From a bacterium (GTDB lineage: Bacteria; Sumerlaeota; Sumerlaeia; SLMS01): a DNA stretch of 64,000 nucleotides. Below, piece by piece: positions 52,756-61,092 of this stretch. Positions within the stretch are counted from its first letter, which is position 1; each line of letters begins with the position of its first letter. Location of the stretch: the NCBI GenBank assembly GCA_016125005.1, contig WGMQ01000003.1, positions 62,001 to 126,000 of the forward strand. The letters are read 5' to 3'. The notes under the pieces were generated by a model, which did not search any database, was not told where the DNA came from, and was given only the letters and a program-made list of their open reading frames with translations. A program made the position numbers and the translations under genes.

Positions 52756-54092
52756 GAAACCTCTGAAGACTCAAGTTCTTTGAGCCAAATGGATAGGCGC
52801 TTGTTGATACGCGTCTTGTCGGAGGTGCCGTACAAGATGGCGGCTTGAAAATCGAGATCCGAGGCACAGAGTCGAGCGAAGGCCTTGATGATAGAGCTCC
52901 TCTTTTCGACTACGGTATCCTTTGAAACATTGGCAAAACCTATCATTTGGACGTCAAAAAGAGCTCGATTCGGACGCTCATCCAGAGGGCGACCGTTCTC
53001 TGTAACCCTTCTAAAACTGCTCGCTCCAAATACCAAGTAAACTTTCTCAATTGTATCGACAAAATGACCTTGAAAACTAGAGAGTTGCTCATCTGTAGGA
53101 TTTTGGTAAAATCGCATGAACGTATTCAGAAACGTCTTCATCTTATTGGGGTACTGGCGAAGCGCCAATACAGATCTGTCGAAGTCAGCTTCGAGTGCGA
53201 GGAATCGGAGGACCAATTCCTCGTCACGCATCCTTTGGTCTGGCTCTACATGCCCTAAGCATCTCAAGAAATTGGGAACTTGGGCAAGGCTTTTGATCTT
53301 TTCGTTAAGCCGACCCCGATAAATGCAGTTCCGGAGTTCTTGTTCCGTTAGCTTGACGGCACCCTGATTTAATCGCTGAAAGATATCATATTTAATTTCC
53401 GGGTGCGATTCTTTTTGGATCAGGATGACACGGAGGTTGCCCGCCTTCAAAATTCTTTTTGCCGTAGGATTGAGCTGGTCTATATCCACGCGATTAAGTT
53501 CCTTGAAAACCTCTAGCCCAGTTAGCTTGAACTTCTTCTTAAAGAATCTTGAGAGGCTATTCAAACGCTGCAGTCCGTCAACCACTATCCATCGCCCTTC
53601 CGAATCCTCATGGACGTATATCACTGGGATTGGAATGTTGAGGAGAATTGACTCAACGAGAAGGCTAGCCTTCTTGTTGTCCCATACGTAGTGCCTTTGG
53701 TAGTCTGGCTCAAGAATCAAAGAGCCGTCATCAATCATTGAGATCAGATCAGAGACTGATTTGTCATAGGGCTGCGTGCGCAAAGTTCGCTGCTCTTTGG
53801 GGATATCTTGCGACTCCTGCTCTTCCTCCCCGGAGTAGTCAGAGAAATCCTCTCCACCGTCGGCATTCAACTTAATGCTGGGAAGATCAATTCCGTGACT
53901 GGTTACCAGCCACTTCAGCGCGTCTGATGGTGATCGAAAAGTATCCTCAGGCTTGGGGATATTGGAATTCCGCGGACGCCCTCTCCCTTGGCCCTCTCGT
54001 ATGGAGGAGATCCGATATTGAGTCTCCCCCGACGAATCCTCAACCTGCTCGATGTCGACAAATACTCGTCTGGAGGCGCTTACATTGGTCAT
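52752..54092 (-). CDS. DUF262 (ParB-like NTPase/nuclease) protein
   Basis: 446 residues. After a low-complexity acidic stretch (EDFSDYSGEEEQESQ) comes the DUF262 domain: 'LIEPDYQRHYVW'-like segment ('LILEPDYQRHYVWDNKKAS'), 'IPIPVIYVHED', the family signature 'IVVDGLQRLNSLSRF' (usually D-G-Q-Q-R) and 'IFQRLNQGAVKLTEQELRN'. There is no DUF1524 HNH part as in GmrSD; instead a helical C-terminal region follows. The gene is coupled to the downstream HEPN gene. By family knowledge DUF262 proteins are nucleotide-dependent components of anti-phage systems. The cassette is isolated here, with no integrase or other defence gene. Confidence 0.82.
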   Translation of the reverse strand: MTNVSASRRVFVDIEQVEDSSGETQYRISSIREGQGRGRPRNSNIPKPEDTFRSPSDALKWLVTSHGIDLPSIKLNADGGEDFSDYSGEEEQESQDIPKEQRTLRTQPYDKSVSDLISMIDDGSLILEPDYQRHYVWDNKKASLLVESILLNIPIPVIYVHEDSEGRWIVVDGLQRLNSLSRFFKKKFKLTGLEVFKELNRVDIDQLNPTAKRILKAGNLRVILIQKESHPEIKYDIFQRLNQGAVKLTEQELRNCIYRGRLNEKIKSLAQVPNFLRCLGHVEPDQRMRDEELVLRFLALEADFDRSVLALRQYPNKMKTFLNTFMRFYQNPTDEQLSSFQGHFVDTIEKVYLVFGASSFRRVTENGRPLDERPNRALFDVQMIGFANVSKDTVVEKRSSIIKAFARLCASDLDFQAAILYGTSDKTRINKRLSIWLKELESSEVS

Positions 54093-54471
54093 GACGGATC
54101 TCTTTGGTGTATGGCTTGGCAGGCAATTGTGTCGCCTCCCTGCATGGGCTAAGGAGCGGCCGATGGAGCTTGGGCGACTTTTGAAACTTGCCGCCCTCAG
54201 CGTAGAGTTCAGGATTGCACGCCATTGGCTGCAATGTCAATCAGGACACTTCTTCTCTCAGTGGAATGCTTTCCGGATGACCGCCCAAGAGAAGCCTCAT
54301 TCACGACCACTCCAGCCTCCTCCCTCCAAACCTCTGATTGTAGATTGTTTATATCAATCATGCCGGGTAAAAAGTCTTCACTCCATCGGCGGTTTTCGAT
54401 TGCCGGAATCGGGGACGGGGGGCATCTCCAAGCAGCCCCCCGATTCCCCTTTCCGTGAGGTGAGATACAGT
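54093..54471. other. Divergent intergenic region between DUF262 cassette and glycosidase gene
   Basis: About 380 bp that must hold promoters of both directions. An AT-rich patch (54335-54370) lies upstream of the plus-strand gene. A GC-rich run GGGGACGGGGGGC near 54412-54424 follows. I could not place convincing -35/-10 pairs. Short frames here do not look like genes. Confidence 0.4.
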
Positions 54472-56283
54472 ATGCGCATTTCGTTACTTGGGGCACCGAC
54501 TGTGTTGGCCGCGGCTCTCTTGAGCTTCGCCACGCCCGCCAGTGCCCAGCTCTTGAATGGAGCCAATTGGTTCGAACGCGAAGTGGGCGATGGCGTTGTT
54601 TGGCGCTATTACCACTTCGACAACCTGTTTTCCGCCAAGCAGAGCGTTTCCTAGATGGTGGTGGATTTGACCAAGCCGGGCGTCGACCTGAAGGTCAATT
54701 ATCGCGTGGGGGCGGTCGGCCCGAGCCCGCCGGCAACCTTCCCTCGCGCGGCGACCAGTGTCCTTGCTTCGGAGATCACCGGCGCCAGGGCGGCGATCAA
54801 CGGCACGTACTTCAACACGGCGTCCTACGATTCCGGGAACCCCACGGCGACGTGGGGTGGCGGCACGACTTACCTGAAGGTGGACAACTCGGTGGTTCAC
54901 ACGTTCGATGGAACAAATGTGAACACGACCGGAATGGCGCTGCTGTTCAACAGCGTGTCGGATGTGGCGATTACTCGCCGCCCCGGCGGCGGTTGGGCCG
55001 GTGTTGCGGGAAGCTGGGGCAACATGATGGCGTGCGGTCCCGTGCTGCTTGAGGGGGGCGTGGTGGAGGGCTACGATGTCTCGAACACGCACGCGACGGC
55101 GCGGCATCCGCGTTCGGCGGTGGGCGTGACGGCGGACGACAAGCTGATCCTCCTGACCGTGGACGGGCGTACCGACCAGGCGGCGGGCATGTCCTGCACG
55201 GAGCTGGCCCAGGTCATCAAGGAGCTGGGGGCGGTGGACGCCATCAACTTCGACGGTGGCGGCTCGACGACCCTTTGGGCGAACGGCGAGCCTTACAGCG
55301 GCGTGGTGAACTTCCCCTCGGACAATAGCGCCTACGACCACCTGGGTCAGCGGAGCGCCGCCAACGCACTGGTGGTGGTGGCGAATGCACCGGCCACGGC
55401 CGACTGGGACGGGCGTGTGGTGTCGGTCAGCGATCCGGGACTGCTTCGCTCTGGCGACACGTTCACGGTGACGGCCAGCTACACGAACATCGGCACGCAG
55501 ACCTGGACTCCCTCAACGGTGAAGCTGGTGCCGAGCCGCTCGATCGGGCGCTCGTCCTCATTCATCCCAAGCGGGTCCGAGTCGACCTTTGCGGTGATGA
55601 GCCCGGCAAGCGTGGCCACGGGGCAGACGGCCACGTTCACCATGTCGTTCACGGCGCCCTCGGTTGCGGTGGACACGCTCTATACGGAGCACTTCGCCCT
55701 CGAGCACACGACGAACGGGTACTTCGGTCCGGCCGACGACGAGGTGCAGTTCGCGACGACGGTGCGTCCGCCGCTCTCCGGCGCTCCGCCGACCACGATC
55801 GTGCAGGGGGGTGGCTCTGGCGCCAACAACCAGTGGTACCAGGAACCGAGCGGTACCTGGGCGAACTCGACCGTGGCCTTCACGGCACCGGGCGTTGCCG
55901 ATCCGGGATCGCAGCGCTACGTGAGCGCCAGCGCCACCGGGCGTCAGGCGTCGTTCAGCCCGGTGTTCGACGTGGCCGGGCGTTACACGGTGGAGGTCGC
56001 CTTCCCCTCCAGCTCCAACAGCGTGACGGTCCAGTACGCGGTGAGCCACTTGGGCGGGACCAGCACCTTCAACATCAACCAGAACTCCTCCGCAGCGCTG
56101 ACGAACCAGTGGAACCTTCTGGGCGAGTTCGAGTTCGGCACGGGGACTTCGGGCAGCTTCGGAGTCCACTCCATCACGGTCGGTAACCCCTCCACGACGG
56201 GGAACCGGTTCTACTCGGGCGCGATCCGCCTCGACTATGTGGGACCGCTTTCCGAAGTGGACGAGTGGATGGTCTATCACTAA
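54472..56283 (+). pseudogene. Phosphodiester glycosidase-like secreted protein with in-frame amber codon
   Basis: One reading frame from ATG 54472 to 56283 is broken only by TAG at 54652-54654. The first part has a signal peptide ('LAAALLSFATPASAQ') and a domain start ('NWFEREVGDGVVWRYYHFDNL'). After the TAG it continues directly 'MVVDLTKPGVDLKVNYRVG'. The body is a NAGPA/phosphodiester-glycosidase domain ('GTYFNTASYDSGNPTATWGGG', 'HPRSAVGVTADDKLILLTVDG', 'INFDGGGSTTLWANG'). An NBR1-type Ig-like domain (about 305-430) and a golvesin-like beta domain (about 445-600) follow. A pseudogene, sequencing error or stop readthrough are all possible; the rest shows no decay. Confidence 0.65.
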
Positions 56284-56293
56284 GCAGCAGATC

Positions 56294-56328
56294 GGCGGGG
56301 AGGATCGGCGTTGCCGGTCCTCCCCGCC
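56294..56328 (+). terminator. Strong hairpin after the glycosidase gene
   Basis: GGCGGGGAGGA (56294-56304) pairs perfectly with TCCTCCCCGCC (56318-56328), with an inner CGGC/GCCG stem. It lies 10 bp after the stop. Only a weak T-rich run follows (TCCTGTTCTCC), so termination efficiency is uncertain. Confidence 0.55.
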
Positions 56329-56429
56329 TCCTGTTCTCCGCCTACACTCCTTTTCCCTTTCCTCCGGGGCGGTCGGTCAGCACCCTCCCGCCGCATCGAT
56401 CTTTACCACCGCGCAGGAGTGTCGCCACG

Positions 56430-58106
56430 ATGGCTGAGCAGTTCATCTTTCACATGATTGGCCTCAACAAATACTACGGCCAGAAGCATGTCCTCAAGGA
56501 CATCTACCTTTCCTTCTATCCGGGAGCCAAGATCGGCATCGTCGGCGAGAACGGCTCGGGCAAGTCCACGGTCCTGCGCATCATGGCGGGACTCGACGAC
56601 GCCTTTCAGGGGAAGGCCGACCTGACCCGCGGCTTCACGCGTGGCTATGTGCCGCAGGAGCCGAAGCTGGACGAGTCCCTCTCGGTGAAGGGGAACCTGG
56701 AGCTGGCCTTTGGCGAGATCAAGGCGCTCATGACCGAGTATGACGACCTGACCATCAAGATGGGCGAGTCGCTTCCCGATGACGAGATGGACAAGGTGAT
56801 GGCCCGCTTTGGCGAGCTTCAGGACAAGCTGGATGCCTGCGATGCGTGGAACCTGGATACGCAGCTCCGCAGGGCCTCGGAAGCCATGTGCCTTCCCGAC
56901 GACGACCGCGACGTGACCTCCCTGTCCGGTGGCGAGAAGCGCCGCGTGGCGCTCTGCCGCGCACTGCTCGAAAAGCCCGACCTGCTCCTGCTCGACGAAC
57001 CGACCAACCACCTGGACGCCGAGTCGATCGACTGGCTGGAAGCGCAGCTGCGCGACTACCCGGGGACGGTGATCGTGGTGACCCACGACCGTTACTTCCT
57101 CGACAACATCACCAAGTGGATCCTGGAGCTGGAAGGCGGCCACGGCATCCCGTTCGAGGGGAATTATTCAAGCTGGCTGGCACAGAAGCTGGAGAAGCTG
57201 GCGGGGGACGAGAAGAAGGATTCGCCCCGTCGCAAGGCCCTCGAGCGCGAGTTGGGCTGGATCAAGATGAGCTCCACGCAGCGCCACGCGTTGCAGCAGA
57301 CCCGTCTGGCCGAGTACGAGCGCCTAGTGGCGAGGGAATCCCAGGCGGGCGAAGGCGACAACACGACCATCTCCATCGCCCCCGGTCCGCACCTTGGCGA
57401 TCAGGTGATCGAGTTCAACGGCGTGTCGAAGGGCTATGACGGCGACACGTTGATCAAGGACCTGACCTTCTCCCTGCCGCGCGCCGGCGTGGTGGGCGTC
57501 GTCGGCCCCAACGGCGCGGGCAAGACGACCCTCTTCAAGATGATCATCGGCGCCGAGAAGCCGGACAGTGGCTCGGTGAAGGTCGGCAGCACGGTGAAGC
57601 TGAGCTACGTCGATCAGGACCGCGCCTCCTTCGTCGGCGCCAAGTCCATCGTCGAGGAAATCGGCGAGGGGAACGAGGACGTGCAGATTGGCAAGCGGTC
57701 GGTGCCGGTGCGCCAGTACCTATCGCGCTTCGGGTTCAAGGGTGACTCGCAGCAGAAGCCCGTGAGCCAGTTTTCCGGCGGCGAGCGCAACCGCGCCCAC
57801 CTGGCCAAGTTGCTCAAGGACGGCGGCAACGTGCTGCTGCTCGACGAACCGACCAACGACTTGGACGTGAACACGCTCCGCCTGCTCGAGGAAGCCATCA
57901 ACAGCTTCTCCGGCTGCGCGCTGGTGATCTCCCACGACCGATTCTTCCTGAACCGCATTTGTACCCACCTGCTGGTCTTTGAAGGCGATGGCAAGGTGCG
58001 CTGGTTCGAGGGGAACTACGAGGAGTACGAAGCCTGGCGTGTGAAGGAGCTGGGCTCCAAGCTGTTCGAAAACCGCCGCGCCAAATACCGCAAGGTGGTG
58101 AAGTAA
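56430..58106 (+). CDS. ettA: ABC-F protein, energy-dependent translational throttle EttA
   Basis: 558 residues with two ABC domains and no membrane part, as for ribosome-associated ABC-F proteins that gate translation at the E site. The first Walker A is 'GIVGENGSGKSTVLRIM', signature 'LSGGEKRRVALCRALL', Walker B 'LLLLDEPTNHLD'. The second set is 'GVVGPNGAGKTTLFKMI', 'FSGGERNRAHLAKLL', 'VLLLDEPTNDLD'. The EttA-type arm lies at about 100-145, and the tail 'FENRRAKYRKVV' is typical. The ATG at 56430 starts the conserved 'FIFHMIGLNKYY'. It stands alone between hairpins. Confidence 0.95.
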   Translation: MAEQFIFHMIGLNKYYGQKHVLKDIYLSFYPGAKIGIVGENGSGKSTVLRIMAGLDDAFQGKADLTRGFTRGYVPQEPKLDESLSVKGNLELAFGEIKALMTEYDDLTIKMGESLPDDEMDKVMARFGELQDKLDACDAWNLDTQLRRASEAMCLPDDDRDVTSLSGGEKRRVALCRALLEKPDLLLLDEPTNHLDAESIDWLEAQLRDYPGTVIVVTHDRYFLDNITKWILELEGGHGIPFEGNYSSWLAQKLEKLAGDEKKDSPRRKALERELGWIKMSSTQRHALQQTRLAEYERLVARESQAGEGDNTTISIAPGPHLGDQVIEFNGVSKGYDGDTLIKDLTFSLPRAGVVGVVGPNGAGKTTLFKMIIGAEKPDSGSVKVGSTVKLSYVDQDRASFVGAKSIVEEIGEGNEDVQIGKRSVPVRQYLSRFGFKGDSQQKPVSQFSGGERNRAHLAKLLKDGGNVLLLDEPTNDLDVNTLRLLEEAINSFSGCALVISHDRFFLNRICTHLLVFEGDGKVRWFEGNYEEYEAWRVKELGSKLFENRRAKYRKVVK

Positions 58107-58120
58107 CCGGAAACTACGGT

Positions 58121-58161
58121 GGATTCGCGGGTCACGGATGTCATGTCCGTGACCCGAATCC
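58121..58161 (+). terminator. Long stem-loop after ettA, without T-tract
   Basis: GGATTCGCGGGTCACGGA (58121-58138) pairs with TCCGTGACCCGAATCC (58146-58161), with a 2-nt bulge and a 7-nt loop. No run of T follows. It may be a terminator or an mRNA 3'-end stabiliser. Confidence 0.5.
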
Positions 58162-58333
58162 AGCGGTCAACGTCTCTCGACATGGGTGGAGATGACACGG
58201 TGACGCTTTATTGGACCGTGTAAGGGTTTTCCGCAATCTTCGCTTGTCAAGGTGTGTAACTCAGCAGCCATTATCTCCGCCGAGTCTCGCCCCACGACCC
58301 GTGTCCATCGTCTCTACGGAGTTTGGTTACTGC

Positions 58334-59176
58334 ATGAGTTTCCCCGAGCAGGTCAATTCGGAGAACTTCCGCTACGAGCCCTTCCAACGCCCCGAAGACC
58401 TGCGGCGCCGGGATACCGGAATCGACATCATCACCATTCCCGAGCCGGGCAATGGTCTCTACGTGTCGGGGTTTGCGTGCTCGCCGCGGGCCATCGAGGC
58501 GGCTCTGCGCCTGCGCTATAAGATCTTCAACGAGGAACTGGGCGAGGGCCTGCACACGTCGCGCGAGACGGGCCTCGATCGTGACGAGTTCGACAACCAG
58601 ATGGATCACATCGTCCTGGTGGAGCGCGGCACCGGCGCGGTCGTTGGAACTTACCGCATCCAGACAGTCGCCCACGCACTTTCTCATGAGGGGATCTACT
58701 CGGGACGCGAGTATGACCTTAAGCCGCTTGAGGCGTTCTTCCCCGAGATGGTCGAGACGGGACGCGCCTGCATCTCGAAAGACCACCGCAACTACCCCGC
58801 CGTCATCACGATGTGGAAGGCGATTTCTGTCTACATGAGCGCCTACCGCCAGCGTTACCTCTTCGGCTGCTGTTCGCTCACATCGCTGGATCCGCTCGAT
58901 GGCTGGCGCGCGCTCAAGACACTGCGCGGCATGAAAGCTGTCCATCCATCGATCTCGGCGGATCCCATGGCCGGGTTTTCCTGCGGTGATGCGTCGATGG
59001 AATACAACCCGTCCATCACGCCGCTCGCCAAGATCCCCAAGCTTTTCAGCGCCTACCTGCGCCTCGGCACGCAGGTCGTCTCGAAGCCGGCTATTGACCG
59101 CGAGTTCGGCACCGTCGACTTCCTGATGTTCCTCGACGCGCCCTCGGTCAGTTTCTCCCAAATCATGATGCGCTAG
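58334..59176 (+). CDS. GNAT-type acyltransferase, OlsB/hemolysin-like
   Basis: 280 residues from ATG 58334 (longer frames exist but lack conserved sequence). The fold resembles the acyl-homoserine-lactone-synthase/OlsB branch of N-acyltransferases: 'ALRLRYKIFNEELGEG', 'DEFDNQMDHIVLVERGTGAVVGTYRIQT', 'VETGRACISKDHRNYPAVITMWKAI' and 'LFGCCSLTSLDP'. OlsB transfers a 3-hydroxyacyl group from ACP to ornithine. The following gene encodes a PlsC-type acyltransferase 13 bp downstream, which is the second step of ornithine (or similar amino-acid) lipid synthesis. The head-group amino acid is not determined. Confidence 0.75.
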   Translation: MSFPEQVNSENFRYEPFQRPEDLRRRDTGIDIITIPEPGNGLYVSGFACSPRAIEAALRLRYKIFNEELGEGLHTSRETGLDRDEFDNQMDHIVLVERGTGAVVGTYRIQTVAHALSHEGIYSGREYDLKPLEAFFPEMVETGRACISKDHRNYPAVITMWKAISVYMSAYRQRYLFGCCSLTSLDPLDGWRALKTLRGMKAVHPSISADPMAGFSCGDASMEYNPSITPLAKIPKLFSAYLRLGTQVVSKPAIDREFGTVDFLMFLDAPSVSFSQIMMR

Positions 59177-59189
59177 GAAAGGGCGGCGC

Positions 59190-60020
59190 GTGACAGGTCG
59201 CCTAAAGTCCAACCCGCTCCTTGCCGGTACCCGCGCGGTGCTCCTGATCATCTGCACGATCTGGAACCTGATCGCGCTGTTCACACGACAGGCGCTCGGC
59301 GGCCCCGCGCGGCGCCGCCGCATTGCGCTGGAGCAGGGCCGCCGCTGGGCCACGACGATGACCAAGATCCTCGGCGTTCGTTGGCACACCACGGGCCCCA
59401 CTCCTCCGCCGGTCAGCCTCTTGGCGCCGAACCACCTGGGCTATGGCGACATCCTCCCCATGATGGCCGCAACACCGTGCATGGTGATGACGCGGACCGA
59501 GATCACCACCTGGCCCTTCATCGGGTTTGTGGTGCGCGCCGCGGACATTCCCGTCATTCAGCGCAAGCAAAGCCGCGACCTGAAGGTAGTCGCCGAACTC
59601 GTGGCCGAGCGCCTCAGGGCGGGCTTTCCGCTCTGCGTCTTCCTGGAGGGCACCTCCACCGGCGGCGACCGCGTGCTCCCCTTCCGCGCCCCGGTAGTGC
59701 AGGGCGTCGTCGAATCGGGCCAGCCCATCGTGCCGGTAGGACTTCGCTGGTCGGGTCCCGAGGGACTCCTCCTCGCCGAGGACGTGGCCTACTGGAAGGA
59801 CCACGAGTTCCTCCCCCACCTGTGGCGCTTCCTCGGACTGCGGGGACTCACCTTGGAGATCCGCTTCGGCGACCCCATTCCCACCGCCGGGAGTGATCGC
59901 AAGGCGGTGCTACGCCAGAGCCGCGACGCCGTCTGCGCCCTGTCGGGCCTTCCGCCCATGGACGCTCCCGACCTGAGCTGGGAAAAGAATCCCGTCGAGA
60001 CTTCCACAAGCCATTCATAA
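59190..60020 (+). CDS. PlsC-type 1-acyl-sn-glycerol-3-phosphate/lyso-lipid acyltransferase
   Basis: 276 residues starting at GTG 59190. An N-terminal membrane segment 'RAVLLIICTIWNLIALF' comes first. The catalytic H-x4-D motif is 'APNHLGYGDILPM' and the substrate-binding motif 'VFLEGTSTGGDRVLPF' corresponds to the usual F/V-P-E-G-T-R-S. It is coupled to the OlsB-like gene, suggesting OlsA function: esterifying the hydroxy-acyl chain of a lyso-ornithine-type lipid. A general phospholipid role is the alternative. The next 240 bp are noncoding. Confidence 0.82.
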   Translation: MTGRLKSNPLLAGTRAVLLIICTIWNLIALFTRQALGGPARRRRIALEQGRRWATTMTKILGVRWHTTGPTPPPVSLLAPNHLGYGDILPMMAATPCMVMTRTEITTWPFIGFVVRAADIPVIQRKQSRDLKVVAELVAERLRAGFPLCVFLEGTSTGGDRVLPFRAPVVQGVVESGQPIVPVGLRWSGPEGLLLAEDVAYWKDHEFLPHLWRFLGLRGLTLEIRFGDPIPTAGSDRKAVLRQSRDAVCALSGLPPMDAPDLSWEKNPVETSTSHS

Positions 60021-60067
60021 TCAATAATCCACGACTTCACACCTCCGCTTTTCTAGCAGCCACACCT

Positions 60068-60096
60068 ATCAAACTACAAAAACCATGGATTTTATC
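60068..60096 (+). repeat. 29-bp direct repeat, copy 1
   Basis: ATCAAACTACAAAAACCAT, then G-GA-T-TTTATC, lies in the leader upstream of the prepilin-like gene. The second copy at 60215-60243 differs at only two positions. Confidence 0.7.
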
Positions 60097-60214
60097 ATTG
60101 ACTCCGCGGCGGAAAACCCGACTATTCCAATCGTTTTGATCGACACCCAACCGACCAGAGCCGCCAGAGAGCCAGTCCCATGCGCTGTTGCCACTGATTC
60201 CAAGTCGTCGCCCA

Positions 60215-60243
60215 ATCAAACTACAAAAACCATCGACTTTATC
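60215..60243 (+). repeat. 29-bp direct repeat, copy 2
   Basis: Second copy of the AT-rich 29-mer, 147 bp after the first and ending 17 bp before the prepilin-like ATG. The changes are G to C and T to C within the CCATNGANTTTATC part. Confidence 0.7.
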
Positions 60244-60260
60244 GCACAAGGAGCATTCCC

Positions 60261-60983
60261 ATGACTCGTCGTTCTGCTTTCACGCTCATCGAGCTTCTCA
60301 TCGTGGTCGCCATCATCGCGATCCTGGCGGCCATCGCCGTCCCCAACTTCCTCGAAGCCCAGACCCGCGCGAAGGTCAGCCGCGTGAAGTCCGACCATCG
60401 GGCCATCGCCACCGCGTTCGAGGCCTATCACGTGGACAACAACGCCTACCCTCCGCAGGGTCCGGTCACGTTGAGCGCCTACCCCTGGATTGGCGACGAA
60501 ACCCGCGTCTATGGCGGTGACGGACCGCTCCATGCGGTGGGCAACCCTCCGCCGGCCTGGCACGCCTCGACGCCGATTGCCTACCTGTCGTCCACCTCGG
60601 CTGTGTTCGCGGATCCATTCTTCCGAAATTTCGGCGTCAACGGGACGAATATCGTGAACGATACCCGGTACTATAACTACTCGGGCGACTACTACAAGGG
60701 GCGCACTTACCGGGCGTCGTCCGACGGCAGCATCAGTCAGTTCGAGGCCACGTCACGCCTGCTGCAGCAAGTCGGTGGCTGGCACCTGCGCAGCCGCGGC
60801 CCGGACGGAGATTACGAGCCCCGTTCCAATGGATGGTCGGACTTCATCCTGTATCGCGGCCAGAGCAACCAGGGTACCTCGGGCAACGGCGGCATCAATG
60901 CGGTCTACGACCCGACGAACGGCACGGTCAGCGACGGCGATATCGCCCGTTTCGGCAAGGGTGTGAACCCAGGTCTGAAGTAA
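60261..60983 (+). CDS. Type II secretion/type IV prepilin-like protein
   Basis: 240 residues with a very short class III leader: 'MTRRSA|FTLIELLIVVAIIAILAAIAVPNF'. Cleavage would follow Ala here (Gly is usual), with Glu at +5. 'LEAQTRAKVSRVKSDHRAIATAFEAYHVDN' is the helical spine, and the globular tail ends 'YDPTNGTVSDGDIARF', shared with the protein at 43201-43941. AAGGAG precedes the ATG by 8 bp. It is monocistronic, preceded by an unusual repeat-bearing leader and followed by a terminator. Confidence 0.88.
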   Translation: MTRRSAFTLIELLIVVAIIAILAAIAVPNFLEAQTRAKVSRVKSDHRAIATAFEAYHVDNNAYPPQGPVTLSAYPWIGDETRVYGGDGPLHAVGNPPPAWHASTPIAYLSSTSAVFADPFFRNFGVNGTNIVNDTRYYNYSGDYYKGRTYRASSDGSISQFEATSRLLQQVGGWHLRSRGPDGDYEPRSNGWSDFILYRGQSNQGTSGNGGINAVYDPTNGTVSDGDIARFGKGVNPGLK

Positions 60984-61058
60984 GGCGGAGTCTTTATGGA
61001 GTCGTCCCGTCCATGGGGGACACCTGTCACAACAAGGGTCACGGACGGCTCAAGGTGC

Positions 61059-61092
61059 GGGGCGCTGGGAACAGCGCCCCGTTCGCCTTTTA
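61059..61092 (+). terminator. Intrinsic terminator after the prepilin-like gene
   Basis: GGGGCGCTG (61059-61067) pairs with CAGCGCCCC (61072-61080) across a GGAA tetraloop, followed by GTTCGCCTTTT. It overlaps the end of the convergent Rrf2-family gene. Confidence 0.85.

Noticed and set aside
54652-54654. Genome-wide recoding of TAG as sense
   Set aside because: Several well-defined genes in the window (trmJ, lpxK, lgt) end in TAG at the expected place.
60037-60249. 70-codon minus-strand frame with repeated peptide 'DK(V/I)-x-GFCSLIG'
   Set aside because: The peptide repeat simply reflects the 29-bp DNA direct repeat; there is no ribosome site and substitutions are not synonymous-biased.
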